From CSBr16-57R1 sp041163265 (GTDB taxonomy: Bacteria > Actinomycetota > Nitriliruptoria > Nitriliruptorales > Nitriliruptoraceae), in contig JBEARL010000004.1 in the NCBI GenBank assembly GCA_041163265.1, positions 1 to 39,495 on the forward strand: a stretch of DNA of 39,495 nucleotides, read 5' to 3'. The position numbers and the translations under genes are program-made. Of the stretch, positions 8,004 to 16,454 are shown one piece after another. The notes under the pieces are model-generated. The model worked only from the letters and a program-made list of their open reading frames with translations. It ran no database searches and had not been told where the DNA came from. Position 1 is the stretch's first letter; each line of letters opens with the position of its first letter.

Positions 8004-9398
8004 TCAGACCACCCGGACCTCGCGGCGGTGCCAGCCCTCGGCGCCGTCGGGCAGCACGGCCCGCGGGCCCTCGGACTGCAGGTCACCGTCGCCGTCGACG
8101 GCACGGACCTCGAGCACGCGCGTCCCGGCGGCGAGGTCGAGGTCGCACGTCCACTGGACCCAGGTCGTGTCCGCGAGCGGCTCGGACAGCGTCGCCGGCC
8201 GCCACGGTCCGCCGTCGATGCGGACCTCGACGCCGGCGATCCCCCGACCCGGCGCCCACGCGACGCCGGCCGCCGTGACCGTCCCGGCCGTGACGCCGAC
8301 GCCGTCGCGGGGCACGTCGATGCGCGACGCGGTCTTGACCGGGCCCTCCTTGGACCAGCCGCGCGAGATCCAGAACCCGTCGAAGTCCTCCCAGGTCGTC
8401 AGCTCGAGCTCGCCCAGCCACTTGGTCGCCGAGACGTAGCCGTACAGGCCGGCGACGACCAGCCGCGCGGGGAACCCGTGCCGCGCAGGCAGCGGCGCGC
8501 CGCCCATCCCGACCGCGACCAGCGCGTCGGGCGACGCGGCCAGCGCCGTCGGGAACCCGGCGGTCCAGCCGTCGACCGACCGGCCGACCAGCTGCGTCGC
8601 CGCCGGGTCGGGTGTGGCGAGGTCGAGCACGCGCTGCAGCGGCACGCCGGTCCAGCGCTGCGTGCCGACGAGGTCGCCGCCGATCTCGTTCGAGACGCAG
8701 GAGATCGTGACGTCGCGCTCGACGACGCCGAGGTCGACCAGCTCGTCGAGGGTCAGCGTCACCTCGCGCGCGACCATGCCGTGGATGCGCAACCGCCAGG
8801 TCGCGGCGTCGACGCGCGGCACGATCATCGCCGTGTCGATCCGGTAGAAGTCGGGGACCGGCGTCAGCACGGGGGAGAGCCCCGGCACCGTCGGCGCGAG
8901 ATCCTGCGCGGCGGTCACCGCGGGCAGCGGGGCCGGGACCGCGGGCAGACGGGTGGCGCCGGCCGGACCCGTCGCGGCCCCACCGGCGGTCACGACGCCC
9001 GAGCCCTGCGCGGCCCGGACCAGGCCGACCGCGCCGAGCACGGCCACGGCCGCCGCGCCGAGGTCGAGGGCCCGGCGGCGCGAGGGGTCCGGCGGCACGT
9101 CCGTCGCGGCAGGGCTCCCGGGTCGCAGCAGCGCCATCAGGCCGACGAGGACCCCGAGCAGGGCGCCGGCAGCGGCCAGCGCCGCGAGCGGCCGGGCCGC
9201 CGACCGGAACGTCCCGAGGAACCAGGTCGCGAGGGGTCCCGGGGTCAGCGTGACCAGCAGGTCCGCGATCGCCAGGGACGGGGAACCCCGGCCGAGGACC
9301 GCGGCCGCGGCCTCGACGCCGGCGAGCGCGAGGACGGCCACCGGGAGGCGGCGGAGCGTGGCGCGGCGGGCGCGCCGCGGGGACCCGTCGACGTTCAC
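8004..9398 (-). CDS. Membrane-anchored molybdopterin-dependent oxidoreductase (sulfite oxidase/YedY-like)
   Basis: A 464-residue protein. The N-terminal 130 residues hold several hydrophobic segments (about 18-35, 42-62, 70-91 and 112-130), forming a membrane anchor. The catalytic domain follows, with RIHGMV (205-209), the molybdenum-binding cysteine in TISCVSNEIGG (Cys234), GVPLQRVL, and ARHGFPARLVVAGLYGY, all hallmarks of the oxidoreductase molybdopterin-binding domain. A C-terminal Mo-co dimerisation-like beta domain (about 365-464) carries WAPGRGIAGVEVRIDGGPW. Family knowledge: these extracytoplasmic enzymes oxidise sulfite or reduce S- or N-oxides; the substrate is unknown here. The start is GTG 9398, and a PHO box overlaps that start codon, so phosphate control of this divergent gene is possible. 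Confidence 0.9.
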   Translation of the reverse strand: MNVDGSPRRARRATLRRLPVAVLALAGVEAAAAVLGRGSPSLAIADLLVTLTPGPLATWFLGTFRSAARPLAALAAAGALLGVLVGLMALLRPGSPAATDVPPDPSRRRALDLGAAAVAVLGAVGLVRAAQGSGVVTAGGAATGPAGATRLPAVPAPLPAVTAAQDLAPTVPGLSPVLTPVPDFYRIDTAMIVPRVDAATWRLRIHGMVAREVTLTLDELVDLGVVERDVTISCVSNEIGGDLVGTQRWTGVPLQRVLDLATPDPAATQLVGRSVDGWTAGFPTALAASPDALVAVGMGGAPLPARHGFPARLVVAGLYGYVSATKWLGELELTTWEDFDGFWISRGWSKEGPVKTASRIDVPRDGVGVTAGTVTAAGVAWAPGRGIAGVEVRIDGGPWRPATLSEPLADTTWVQWTCDLDLAAGTRVLEVRAVDGDGDLQSEGPRAVLPDGAEGWHRREVRVV

Positions 9399-9414
9399 CT
9401 TCCGTTCTCCTTCG
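9393..9414 (+). promoter_or_regulatory. PHO box: two 11-base direct repeats upstream of pstS
   Basis: GTTCACCTTCC is followed immediately by GTTCTCCTTCG, giving two 11-base units each led by GTTC(A/T)CC. This is the PhoP-binding architecture described in Streptomyces. It lies 140 bases before the pstS start and 27 bases before a TACGGT -10-like hexamer (9442-9447), the distance expected for an activator binding at or just upstream of the -35. It also overlaps the start codon of the divergent molybdopterin gene. Confidence 0.7.
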
Positions 9415-9554
9415 CGCGGTCGGGCGGCAAGACCCGCTGCTTACGGTCGCCGTCGCAGGTCGCCCCACGGCGCCCGCCCGCTCGGCGCACGGCCGACGGA
9501 CTCCCGACGGTACGGCCACCGCGCCGCCGACACGCGAACAACAGGAGACCCCTG

Positions 9555-10544
9555 ATGCGCAGCTTCACCCGACGGGTCGCCGCCCTCTCCGCGGCCGCCC
9601 TGCTCCTCGCCGCCTGTGGCGGCGCGGACGAGACCGAGGAGTCGGCACCGGCGCCCGCGCCGGCCCCCGCCGCCACCGAGGACGCTGAGGAGGAGGCTCC
9701 CGCCCTCTCCGGCTCCATCGAGATCGACGGTTCGTCGACCGTCGCTCCGCTGACCGACGCCATCGCCGAGGAGTACGCGGCGGTCCAGCCCGACGTCATC
9801 GTGAACCTCTCCGTCTCCGGCACCGGCGGCGGCTTCGAGCGGTTCTGCGGCACCGGCGACACGCAGTTCTCGAACGCCTCGCGGCCGATCAAGCAGTCGG
9901 AGGCCGAGCTCTGCGCCTCCAACGGCATCGAGTTCACCGAGATCCGCGTCGGCACGGACGCGCTGACGATGGTCACGTCGCCGGACACCCCGGACACCGT
10001 GGCCTGCCTCACCACCGATGAGATCGTCAAGATCTTCGGCCCCGAGGGCGTCGACACGTGGGACCAGGTCAACCCGGCCTTCCCGAACGTCGCGATCTCG
10101 ATCTACGCGCCGGACACGGACTCGGGCACCTACGACTTCATGCTGTCCGACATCCTCGACATCGAGGAGTCGCGTCAGGACTACAACTCGTCGGCCGACG
10201 ACAACATCATCTCGCAGGGTGTGTCGGGGACGCCGGGCTCGTGGGGCTTCTTCGGGTTCGCGTACTACATCAACAACACGGACGCGTTCACCGCGCTCGA
10301 GTACGACGGCGGTGACGGCTGCGTCGCCCCGAGCGTCGAGACCGCGCAGGACGGCACCTACCTGGCCACCCGGCCCCTGTTCGTCTACGTCCGCAACGAC
10401 GCGCTGGAGGACCCCGCCGTCGCCGACTTCGCGACGTTCTACCTCGAGACGGTGAACGACGTGATCGATGAGGTCGGGTACATCCCGGCGACCGACGCCG
10501 AGCTGGCCGAGGCCCGCGCCGCGGTCGCCGCCGCCATCGGCTGA
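9555..10544 (+). CDS. pstS: Phosphate ABC transporter substrate-binding lipoprotein PstS
   Basis: A 329-residue lipoprotein. The signal peptide ends in a clean lipobox LLLAAC with Cys21 the lipidated residue, followed by an acidic, Pro/Ala-rich tether (about 25-55). The mature domain has the phosphate-binding segments GSSTVAPLTD, SGTGGGFERFC, NASRPIKQSE and DTDSGTYDF. It is the outer-face receptor of the high-affinity phosphate importer. AGGAG (9543-9547) lies seven bases before ATG 9555. Downstream, 68 bases with imperfect stem-loops separate it from pstC, which may give extra pstS transcript relative to the permease genes. A PHO box upstream indicates induction by phosphate starvation. Confidence 0.96.
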   Translation: MRSFTRRVAALSAAALLLAACGGADETEESAPAPAPAPAATEDAEEEAPALSGSIEIDGSSTVAPLTDAIAEEYAAVQPDVIVNLSVSGTGGGFERFCGTGDTQFSNASRPIKQSEAELCASNGIEFTEIRVGTDALTMVTSPDTPDTVACLTTDEIVKIFGPEGVDTWDQVNPAFPNVAISIYAPDTDSGTYDFMLSDILDIEESRQDYNSSADDNIISQGVSGTPGSWGFFGFAYYINNTDAFTALEYDGGDGCVAPSVETAQDGTYLATRPLFVYVRNDALEDPAVADFATFYLETVNDVIDEVGYIPATDAELAEARAAVAAAIG

Positions 10545-10612
10545 CGCACCACCCCGCCGGACCGGGGGCGTGGTACCCCACCCCTCACGACCACCACCGC
10601 ACCGAGGCCCCG

Positions 10613-11566
10613 ATGCCGACCCTGCAGCCCGTCGTCCCGCCCTCACCCGACGTCTCGCTGGCACCGCGCTCGTCCCGCTGGGGCGAGCGCTCGATCGTCT
10701 CGGTCCTCTGGGTCTTCGCCGCCATCTCGATCGTGACGACCCTCGCCATCGTCTTCGTCCTCCTCGAGGAGGGCGTGAAGTTCTTCGGCCAGGTCTCCAT
10801 CGTCGAGTTCCTGACCGACACCGCCTGGCGTCCGTTCGGTGACGCGACCAGCGAGGCCTTCCGGATCGGCGTGCTGCCGCTGGTCTCGGGGACGATGCTC
10901 GTCACCGTCATCGCGCTGCTGGTGGCGGTCCCGCTCGGGCTCGCCTCGGCCGCCTACCTGTCGGAGTACGCGCCGGCCCGCGTCAGGGGCGTGCTCAAGC
11001 CGGCCCTCGAGGTGCTGGCCGGCATCCCGACGGTCGTCCTCGGGTACTTCGCGCTGACGCTGGTGACGCCGGCCCTCCGGACCATCTTCTCGCCCGAGTC
11101 CATCAACATCTTCAACGCGCTGAGCGCCGGCCTCGTCGTCGGCGTCATGATCATCCCCACCGTCGCGTCCCTCTCCGAGGACGCCCTCTCGGCCGTGCCG
11201 GACGGACTGCGGGCCGCGTCGTACGGGATGGGTGCGACGAAGTCGGTGACCATCCGCCGCGTGCTGTTCCCCGCGGCCCTCTCCGGCATCGTCTCGGCCA
11301 TCATCCTCGCGATGGGTCGGGCCATCGGCGAGACGATGATCGTCTCGGTCGCGGCCGGGAACCTCCCGACGCTGACGATCAACCCCGGCTCGCAGATCCA
11401 GACGATGACCGGGTACATCGTCCAGGCGGTCGGAGGTGAGGCTCCGCGCGGTTCGCTGACCTACAACTCGATCTTCGCGGTCGGCATCCTGCTGTTCCTC
11501 ATGACGTTCGCGCTGAACATCATCGCGAACCGGATCGTCCGCCGCTTCCGGGAGGCCTACGAGTGA
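10613..11566 (+). CDS. pstC: Phosphate ABC transporter permease PstC
   Basis: A 317-residue inner-membrane permease with six predicted helices, the first at about residues 28-52. The ABC permease EAA loop reads GMGATKSVTIRRVLFPAA, in the place where PstC contacts the PstB ATPase. The segment LEVLAGIPTVVLGYFALT is a characteristic PstC stretch. ATG 10613 is preceded by GAGG at a six-base spacing. Its stop overlaps the pstA start by four bases (GTGA). It works with PstA, PstB and PstS as the high-affinity phosphate importer. Confidence 0.95.
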   Translation: MPTLQPVVPPSPDVSLAPRSSRWGERSIVSVLWVFAAISIVTTLAIVFVLLEEGVKFFGQVSIVEFLTDTAWRPFGDATSEAFRIGVLPLVSGTMLVTVIALLVAVPLGLASAAYLSEYAPARVRGVLKPALEVLAGIPTVVLGYFALTLVTPALRTIFSPESINIFNALSAGLVVGVMIIPTVASLSEDALSAVPDGLRAASYGMGATKSVTIRRVLFPAALSGIVSAIILAMGRAIGETMIVSVAAGNLPTLTINPGSQIQTMTGYIVQAVGGEAPRGSLTYNSIFAVGILLFLMTFALNIIANRIVRRFREAYE

Positions 11567-12474
11567 GCGCGCTCTCCACCCCCGCCGGCGTCGCCCGCGG
11601 CGTCGCCCTCGACCTCTCGGCACCGCGGGCGCGGCTGCGCCGGGAGCGGGCCTTCCAGGGCGTGCTGATGACCGCGACCCTGGTCGCGCTGCTCGTCATG
11701 GTGACGCTGCTGTTCGACGTGCTGAGCGATGGCGCCGCCCGCCTGAACCAGGACTTCTTCACCAGCTACACCAGCCGCCGCGCGGCCGATACGGGGATCC
11801 GGACCGGGCTGACCGGGTCGCTGTCGCTGATGGTGCTGGTCGCCGGCATGTCGTTCCCGATCGGGGTGGGGGCCGGCATCTACCTCGAGGTCTTCGCGCC
11901 GGACAACCGCTTCACGCGGTTCATGCAGGTCAACATCGCGAACCTCGCGGGCGTCCCCTCGGTCGTGTACGGCCTGCTCGCCGCCGCGATGTTCGTCTAC
12001 ATCATGGGGCTGGGCCGCACGCTGATCAGCGGGGCGCTGGCGCTGACGCTGCTCATCCTGCCGGTGATCATCGTCGCCTCGCGCGAAGCGATCCGGGCCG
12101 TCCCGCCCTCGATCTTCAACGGCGCGCTGGCGCTGGGCGCGACGCCGTGGCAGGCGACGCGGAAGCAGGTGCTCCCGGTCGCGATGCCCGGGATCCTGAC
12201 CGGGACGATCCTCGCGCTGTCCCGCGCGGTCGGCGAGACGGCGCCGATCCTCGTCGCCGGTGCGGTGTTCAGCCGCCGGGCCGACAACGAGCCGTGGAAC
12301 ATCCTCGAGGCCTTCGGCGCCCTTCCGGTCCAGGTCTACGACTTCATCAAGCGGCCCCAGGCCGAGTTCCAGACCGAGGTGGCGGCGGCCGGCATCATCG
12401 TGATGCTGACGGTGCTGCTGACGATGAACTCGGGGGCCATCATCCTGCGCAACCGGTACGCCCGGCGGCGCTGA
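11563..12474 (+). CDS. pstA: Phosphate ABC transporter permease PstA
   Basis: A 303-residue permease partner of PstC. It has six hydrophobic segments, the conserved ANLAGVPSVVYGLL and the EAA loop LGATPWQATRKQVLPVAMPG, followed by SRAVGETAPILVAG. The GTG start at 11563 sits within the pstC stop (GTGA), indicating coupled translation. It ends 19 bases before pstB. No phoU follows anywhere in the window, unlike many pst operons. Confidence 0.95.
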   Translation: MSALSTPAGVARGVALDLSAPRARLRRERAFQGVLMTATLVALLVMVTLLFDVLSDGAARLNQDFFTSYTSRRAADTGIRTGLTGSLSLMVLVAGMSFPIGVGAGIYLEVFAPDNRFTRFMQVNIANLAGVPSVVYGLLAAAMFVYIMGLGRTLISGALALTLLILPVIIVASREAIRAVPPSIFNGALALGATPWQATRKQVLPVAMPGILTGTILALSRAVGETAPILVAGAVFSRRADNEPWNILEAFGALPVQVYDFIKRPQAEFQTEVAAAGIIVMLTVLLTMNSGAIILRNRYARRR

Positions 12475-12493
12475 CGCACCTCAGGAGGGGAGC

Positions 12494-13378
12494 ATGAGCG
12501 AGACCACCACCGGGACCCTGCCGACAGGCGGGTCCGAGGGGACGGTCCGGATCCGGATGGCCGAGCGCACCATGCCGAACCGTGAGGACGGGGTGGCCGC
12601 GGAGCCGGTGTTCCAGCTGCGCGACGTCAGCGTCCACTACGGCGACGTCACCGCCGTCGACACCTGCAGCTTCGACGTGCCGCAGAACGACATCGTCGCG
12701 CTCATCGGACCGTCGGGCTGTGGGAAGTCGACCGTGCTCCGGTCGCTCAACCGGATGAACGACCTGGTCTCGACGGCTCGGGTCGACGGTCGGGTCCTCT
12801 ACCACGGCCACGACCTCTACGCCGACGGCGTCGACCCCGTCGAGGTCCGCCGGCGCATCGGCATGGTGTTCCAGCAGCCGAACCCGTTCCCGAAGTCGAT
12901 CTACGAGAACGTCGCGTTCGGCCCGAAGATCAACGGCTTCAAGGGCGACATGGACGAGCTGGTCGAGCGGTCGCTCGTCGGCGCCGCACTGTGGGACGAG
13001 GTGAAGGACAAGCTGCACGAGTCCGGCCTCGCGCTCTCGGGCGGCCAGCAGCAGCGGCTCTGCATCGCCCGCGCGATCGCCACGTCGCCGGACGTGATCC
13101 TCATGGACGAGCCCTGCTCGGCCCTCGACCCGATCGCGACGCTCCGCATCGAGGACCTGATGCGCGAGCTCAAGAAGGACTACACGATCGTCATCGTGAC
13201 CCACAACATGCAGCAGGCCGCCCGCGTCAGCGACCGGACCGCCTTCTTCACGCTCGAGGTCGACGACGCGACCGGGAAGCGGGCCGGGACGCTCGTCGAG
13301 TACGACCGCACCGACGTCATCTTCACCCGGGCCTCGGACCCCCGGACCGAGTCCTACATCTCGGGCCGGTTCGGCTGA
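12494..13378 (+). CDS. pstB: Phosphate ABC transporter ATPase PstB
   Basis: A 294-residue ATPase that energises phosphate import at the cytoplasmic face. It has Walker A GPSGCGKST (72-80), the Q-loop FQQPNPFP (Gln127/128), the signature LSGGQQQR (181-188), Walker B ILMDEPCSALD (202-212) and the switch His in VTHNMQQAARVSD. About 35 extra residues precede the usual PstB start. The strong AGGAGGGG just before ATG 12494 supports the long form; ATG 12557 inside lacks a ribosome site. The last gene of pstSCAB, it is followed by a long hairpin. Confidence 0.96.
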   Translation: MSETTTGTLPTGGSEGTVRIRMAERTMPNREDGVAAEPVFQLRDVSVHYGDVTAVDTCSFDVPQNDIVALIGPSGCGKSTVLRSLNRMNDLVSTARVDGRVLYHGHDLYADGVDPVEVRRRIGMVFQQPNPFPKSIYENVAFGPKINGFKGDMDELVERSLVGAALWDEVKDKLHESGLALSGGQQQRLCIARAIATSPDVILMDEPCSALDPIATLRIEDLMRELKKDYTIVIVTHNMQQAARVSDRTAFFTLEVDDATGKRAGTLVEYDRTDVIFTRASDPRTESYISGRFG

Positions 13379-13382
13379 GCCT

Positions 13383-13431
13383 CCGCCGGTCGGGGTCGGC
13401 GCGCGGGGGCGGCGCTGACCCCCACCGGCGG
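13383..13431. terminator. Large bidirectional hairpin between pstB and comB
   Basis: Bases 13383-13402 pair with 13412-13431 to give a 20-position stem with a single C-C mismatch, one G-U pair (in the plus-strand RNA) and a nine-base loop. It fills almost the whole 54-bp gap between converging genes. No T-tract is present. Its position and strength argue for a terminator for both operons; it could also act as an mRNA 3' stabiliser. Confidence 0.65.
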
Positions 13432-13432
13432 C

Positions 13433-14158
13433 TCAGACCGGCCAGCCGGCGCCGGACGTCGCCGACAGCTCGACGGCGCCGAGGCCGGAGTCGTGCGCTC
13501 CCGCCAGCGTGAACCCGAACCGGTCGACGTCGACCGCGTGCGCCAGGTCCGCCGCCGGCGCCCACTCGGGGCCGTCCGGCGCGAACATCCGACCCCAGTC
13601 CGACGCCGCGACCCGGGCCGTGAACGGCGCGGGGTCGGGGTCGCCGCCGTCGACGCGGGCCGCGATCAGCTCGGCGCAGGCCAGGTCCTCGTCGCCGTCG
13701 CGGCCGAGCGACGCACCGGTCACGACGTAGGTCACCTCGCGCACGCCCGCGCGGCGGAGCGCCGCCGCGGTCGCGCCGGCCGTGACGAACGATGCCGCGA
13801 GCTGCAGCCCCGAGCCGGCGGTCCGGAGCAGTCCCTTCGTGCCGGCCGAGGTCCGCTGCACGACGGTCCTGCCGGTCAGGGCCGCGGACTCGACGTCGGC
13901 CAGCGCGGACGGCGAGTTCCCGAGGTCGAAGCCGGGCAGGGGCCGGCCGTCCCGCTCCCCGGCGATCAGCGCCCCGTCGAGGGCCCCGCCCCGGGCCAGC
14001 GCCAGCGCGTGGTCGACCGCCTCGACCGCGACGATGCGGGCGACGCCGCGGACCAGCAGCCACGGCGCGGTCGTGAACGCCCGCAGCACGTCGATCACGA
14101 CGACGGCCTCCGCCGGTGCGGCCGCGTCGAGGTCGACGAAGCGGTGGGCGACGCTCAC
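13433..14158 (-). CDS. comB: 2-phosphosulfolactate phosphatase family protein (ComB-like)
   Basis: A 241-residue protein with the ComB hallmarks VIDVLRAFTT (about 21-30), GERDGRPLPGFDLGNSP, RTSAGTKGL and GDEDLACAELI. Family knowledge: ComB removes phosphate from 2-phosphosulfolactate in coenzyme M synthesis in archaea, but homologues are widespread in bacteria that do not make coenzyme M, where the substrate is uncertain. No other coenzyme M or sulfolactate gene is visible here. The GTG start (14158) overlaps the dapE stop in GTGA, so it is probably co-translated as the third gene of dapD-dapE-comB. The family call is firm; the reaction in this organism is not. Confidence 0.82.
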   Translation of the reverse strand: MSVAHRFVDLDAAAPAEAVVVIDVLRAFTTAPWLLVRGVARIVAVEAVDHALALARGGALDGALIAGERDGRPLPGFDLGNSPSALADVESAALTGRTVVQRTSAGTKGLLRTAGSGLQLAASFVTAGATAAALRRAGVREVTYVVTGASLGRDGDEDLACAELIAARVDGGDPDPAPFTARVAASDWGRMFAPDGPEWAPAADLAHAVDVDRFGFTLAGAHDSGLGAVELSATSGAGWPV

Positions 14159-15297
14159 GCCGGCGGGGTCGTGAGGAACGCGCGCAGCGCCGCCGCGACG
14201 GCGACCAGCGCGTCGACCGCGACGTGCTCGCCGCGGCGGTGCGCCTGCTCGGTCGTGCCCGGCCCGAGGTTCAGCGCCGGCACGCCCCGCTCGGCGAACC
14301 GGGCGACGTCGGTCCAGCCCTGCTTGCCGGAGACCTCGCCGCCGACGGCCGCGATCAGCGCCGCGACCGGCGCGGCCTCACGGTGCGGCGGGGCGGCGGG
14401 GGAGCGGTCGACGATCGCGACGTCGGCGTCGGCGCCGTCGAGGAGCCCCGCGATCGTCGCGCGCAGCTGCGCCTCGGCCGTGGCGAGGTCCCGGGACGGC
14501 GCGAAGCGGTGGTTCAGGTCGACGGTGAACCGCTCGGGCACGACGTTGCCGGGCCCGTCGGCCGGCCCGCCCGGCTCGAGGCCCGGCGTCCAGGCCCGGG
14601 TGGCGACCACGACGTCGCGGTAGGCGAGCTCGTCGACCTCGACGTCGACCGGCGCGACGTCGGCCAGCCGCGCGAGGAACCCCCCGGCGGCGGTCAGGGC
14701 GTTGCGTCCGAGCCACGGCCGGGCCGAGTGGGCCGCCAGCCCACGGAAGGTCACGTGGGCGTGGAGCACGCCGTTGCACCCGAGCTCGACGAGGCCGCCC
14801 GTCGGCTCGAGCACGACGGCGAGGCGCGCGCCGAGCAGCCACGCCGCCGCGTCCAGGACGGACTCGAGCTGGTTCCCGTCCGCCGGGCCCTCCTCGCCGG
14901 CGTACAGGACCAGCGCCAGCGCGTACGGCGAGGCGGCCCGCAGCGCGGCGTCCTCGAACAGGTGCATGCCGACGGCGTTGCCCGAGTGCATGTCCGAGGC
15001 GCCGCGGGCCACGACGACGTCGCCGCCGGGTCGCGCCTCGACGCGGGGGACGCGGTCGTCCTCGGTCGGGGGCACGACGTCGAGGTGGCCGACCAGCAGC
15101 ACGAGCGGGCGGTCGTCGTCGGGCGTGCCGACCACGAGCGAGTCGCCGACGCGGAGGACCCGCTCACCGGCGGCCCGGTACCGGGCCTCGAGGCGGTCGC
15201 AGAGCGCCCGCTCGGACCCGGTCACCGCCGGCTCCTCGCAGAGGTCGAGGAGGCGCGCGACCAGCTCCTCGCGGACGGCCCCGGCGTCGGTCACCAT
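14155..15297 (-). CDS. dapE: Succinyl-diaminopimelate desuccinylase DapE (M20 peptidase family)
   Basis: A 380-residue M20 metallohydrolase. Zinc-site motifs are GHLDVVP (His71), GASDMHSGNAVG (Asp102) and YAGEEGP (Glu135/Glu136), with a later metal-ligand histidine expected near the C-terminus in AHRRGEHV. The central lid/dimerisation domain sits at about 170-290. The reaction is removal of succinate from N-succinyl-LL-2,6-diaminopimelate in the lysine/cell-wall pathway. It lies seven bases after dapD and overlaps comB by four bases, so the three form one operon. ATG 15297 is the chosen start. Some M20 family members are other amidohydrolases, but the dapD neighbour makes DapE the best call. 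Confidence 0.9.
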   Translation of the reverse strand: MVTDAGAVREELVARLLDLCEEPAVTGSERALCDRLEARYRAAGERVLRVGDSLVVGTPDDDRPLVLLVGHLDVVPPTEDDRVPRVEARPGGDVVVARGASDMHSGNAVGMHLFEDAALRAASPYALALVLYAGEEGPADGNQLESVLDAAAWLLGARLAVVLEPTGGLVELGCNGVLHAHVTFRGLAAHSARPWLGRNALTAAGGFLARLADVAPVDVEVDELAYRDVVVATRAWTPGLEPGGPADGPGNVVPERFTVDLNHRFAPSRDLATAEAQLRATIAGLLDGADADVAIVDRSPAAPPHREAAPVAALIAAVGGEVSGKQGWTDVARFAERGVPALNLGPGTTEQAHRRGEHVAVDALVAVAAALRAFLTTPPA

Positions 15298-15304
15298 CGC
15301 CGCG

Positions 15305-16333
15305 TCAGTCGTTCGCGTGGAGCGCGGCGTTCAGCCCGCCCCAGTCGCCGGCCGCGCCCTCGCGGGCCAGCGCGACGACCGCACCCGTGACCGAGTCGCG
15401 GCGGAGCAGCACCCCGTCGCGGCCGCTCAGCGTCCGTGCGGCGACGACCGTCCCGTCGGGCAGCGTCACCTTCGTCCCGGCCGTGACGTACAGCCCGGCC
15501 TCGACGACGCAGCCGTCGCCGAGCGAGATGCCGATGCCGGCGTTCGCGCCGATCAGGCACCGCTCGCCGACGCGGATGACCTCGGTCCCGCCGCCCGACA
15601 GCGTGCCCATGATCGAGGCGCCGCCGCCGAGGTCGCTGCCGTCGCCGACGACGACGCCGGCCGAGATGCGACCCTCGACCATCGACGTGCCGAGCGTGCC
15701 GGCGTTGAAGTTCACGAACCCCTCGTGCATCACGACCGTGCCCGGCGCGAGGTGGGCCCCGAGGCGGACGCGGTCCGCGTCGCCGATGCGGACGCCCGAC
15801 GGGGTCACGTAGTCGGTCATCCGCGGGAAGCGGTCGACGCTGCGGACGCCGAGCCGCAGCCCGCGGCCCGCGAGCTCCATCCGGACCGCGTCGACGTCCT
15901 CGGGCTCGCAGGGGCCGAGGTCGGTCCAGGCCACGTTCGGCAGCAGCCCGAACACGCCCTCGAGCGACAGCCCGTGCGGCGTGACGAGCCGGTGCGACAG
16001 GAGATGCAGGCGGAGCAGGCCCTCGGTGGGGTCCTGCGGGGCGGCGTCGAGGTCGTCGATCACGACGGCGACGGGGACGCGGACCGAGCCGAGCGCGTCG
16101 GGCGCACCGGCGGCCGCCACGGCCGCGGAGAGCGCCGCGCCGACCCGGCCCGTCGCGGCGCCGGGCGCGTGGTCGTCCAGCAGGACCGTCCGCGTGCCAC
16201 CGCCGGGGACCGCCGCGTCGCAGGCGTCCGCGTCGGGACCCGCGAGGTCGAGCGTCGGGAACCAGGCGTCGAGCAGCCGGCCCGAGCGGGCGTCGCGGGT
16301 GGCCAGCCCGATGCCGAACGCAGCGGGTGCCAT
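15305..16333 (-). CDS. dapD: Tetrahydrodipicolinate N-succinyltransferase DapD (actinobacterial type)
   Basis: A 342-residue protein. An N-terminal alpha/beta part includes LSLEGVFGLLPNVAWTDLGP and RFPRMTDYVTPSGVRI. A left-handed beta-helix of hexapeptide repeats follows (MHEGFVNFNAGTLGTSMVEG, ISAGVVVGDGSDLGGGASIM, GANAGIGISLGDGCVVEAG). It transfers succinyl from succinyl-CoA to tetrahydrodipicolinate, the first committed step of the succinylase DAP route. ATG 16333 has GGGGGA just upstream; longer in-frame starts lack support. It leads dapD-dapE-comB, with a TACGCT-like -10 on the minus strand at about 16378-16384. Confidence 0.94.
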   Translation of the reverse strand: MAPAAFGIGLATRDARSGRLLDAWFPTLDLAGPDADACDAAVPGGGTRTVLLDDHAPGAATGRVGAALSAAVAAAGAPDALGSVRVPVAVVIDDLDAAPQDPTEGLLRLHLLSHRLVTPHGLSLEGVFGLLPNVAWTDLGPCEPEDVDAVRMELAGRGLRLGVRSVDRFPRMTDYVTPSGVRIGDADRVRLGAHLAPGTVVMHEGFVNFNAGTLGTSMVEGRISAGVVVGDGSDLGGGASIMGTLSGGGTEVIRVGERCLIGANAGIGISLGDGCVVEAGLYVTAGTKVTLPDGTVVAARTLSGRDGVLLRRDSVTGAVVALAREGAAGDWGGLNAALHAND

Positions 16334-16397
16334 CGCGTCCCCCGTGGTCGGCCGCACGCGCGGTCGGTCGCGACGGCAGCGTAGTGACGGGCGGCCG

Positions 16398-16403
16398 TAG
16401 CCT
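16398..16403 (+). promoter_or_regulatory. -10-like TAGCCT ahead of the GDPD gene
   Basis: TAGCCTC fits the TAGSNTC pattern. It stands 51 bases before GTG 16455 in the gap shared with the divergent dapD operon. The minus-strand candidate for dapD lies about 15 bases away. Confidence 0.35.
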
Positions 16404-16454
16404 CGCGGTCGTCCGCCGTGTCGCTCGGCGGTCGCCCCGAGGCGAGGAGCGGCG

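Noticed and set aside
10548..10574. Strong terminator between pstS and pstC
   Set aside because: Only an imperfect ACCAC/GTGGT stem with a bulge is present. At most it is a partial attenuator, so it was not listed as a terminator.
13433..14158. Coenzyme M biosynthesis pathway
   Set aside because: Only a ComB-like phosphatase is present; no ComA, ComC or sulfolactate gene is visible, and ComB homologues are widespread without coenzyme M.
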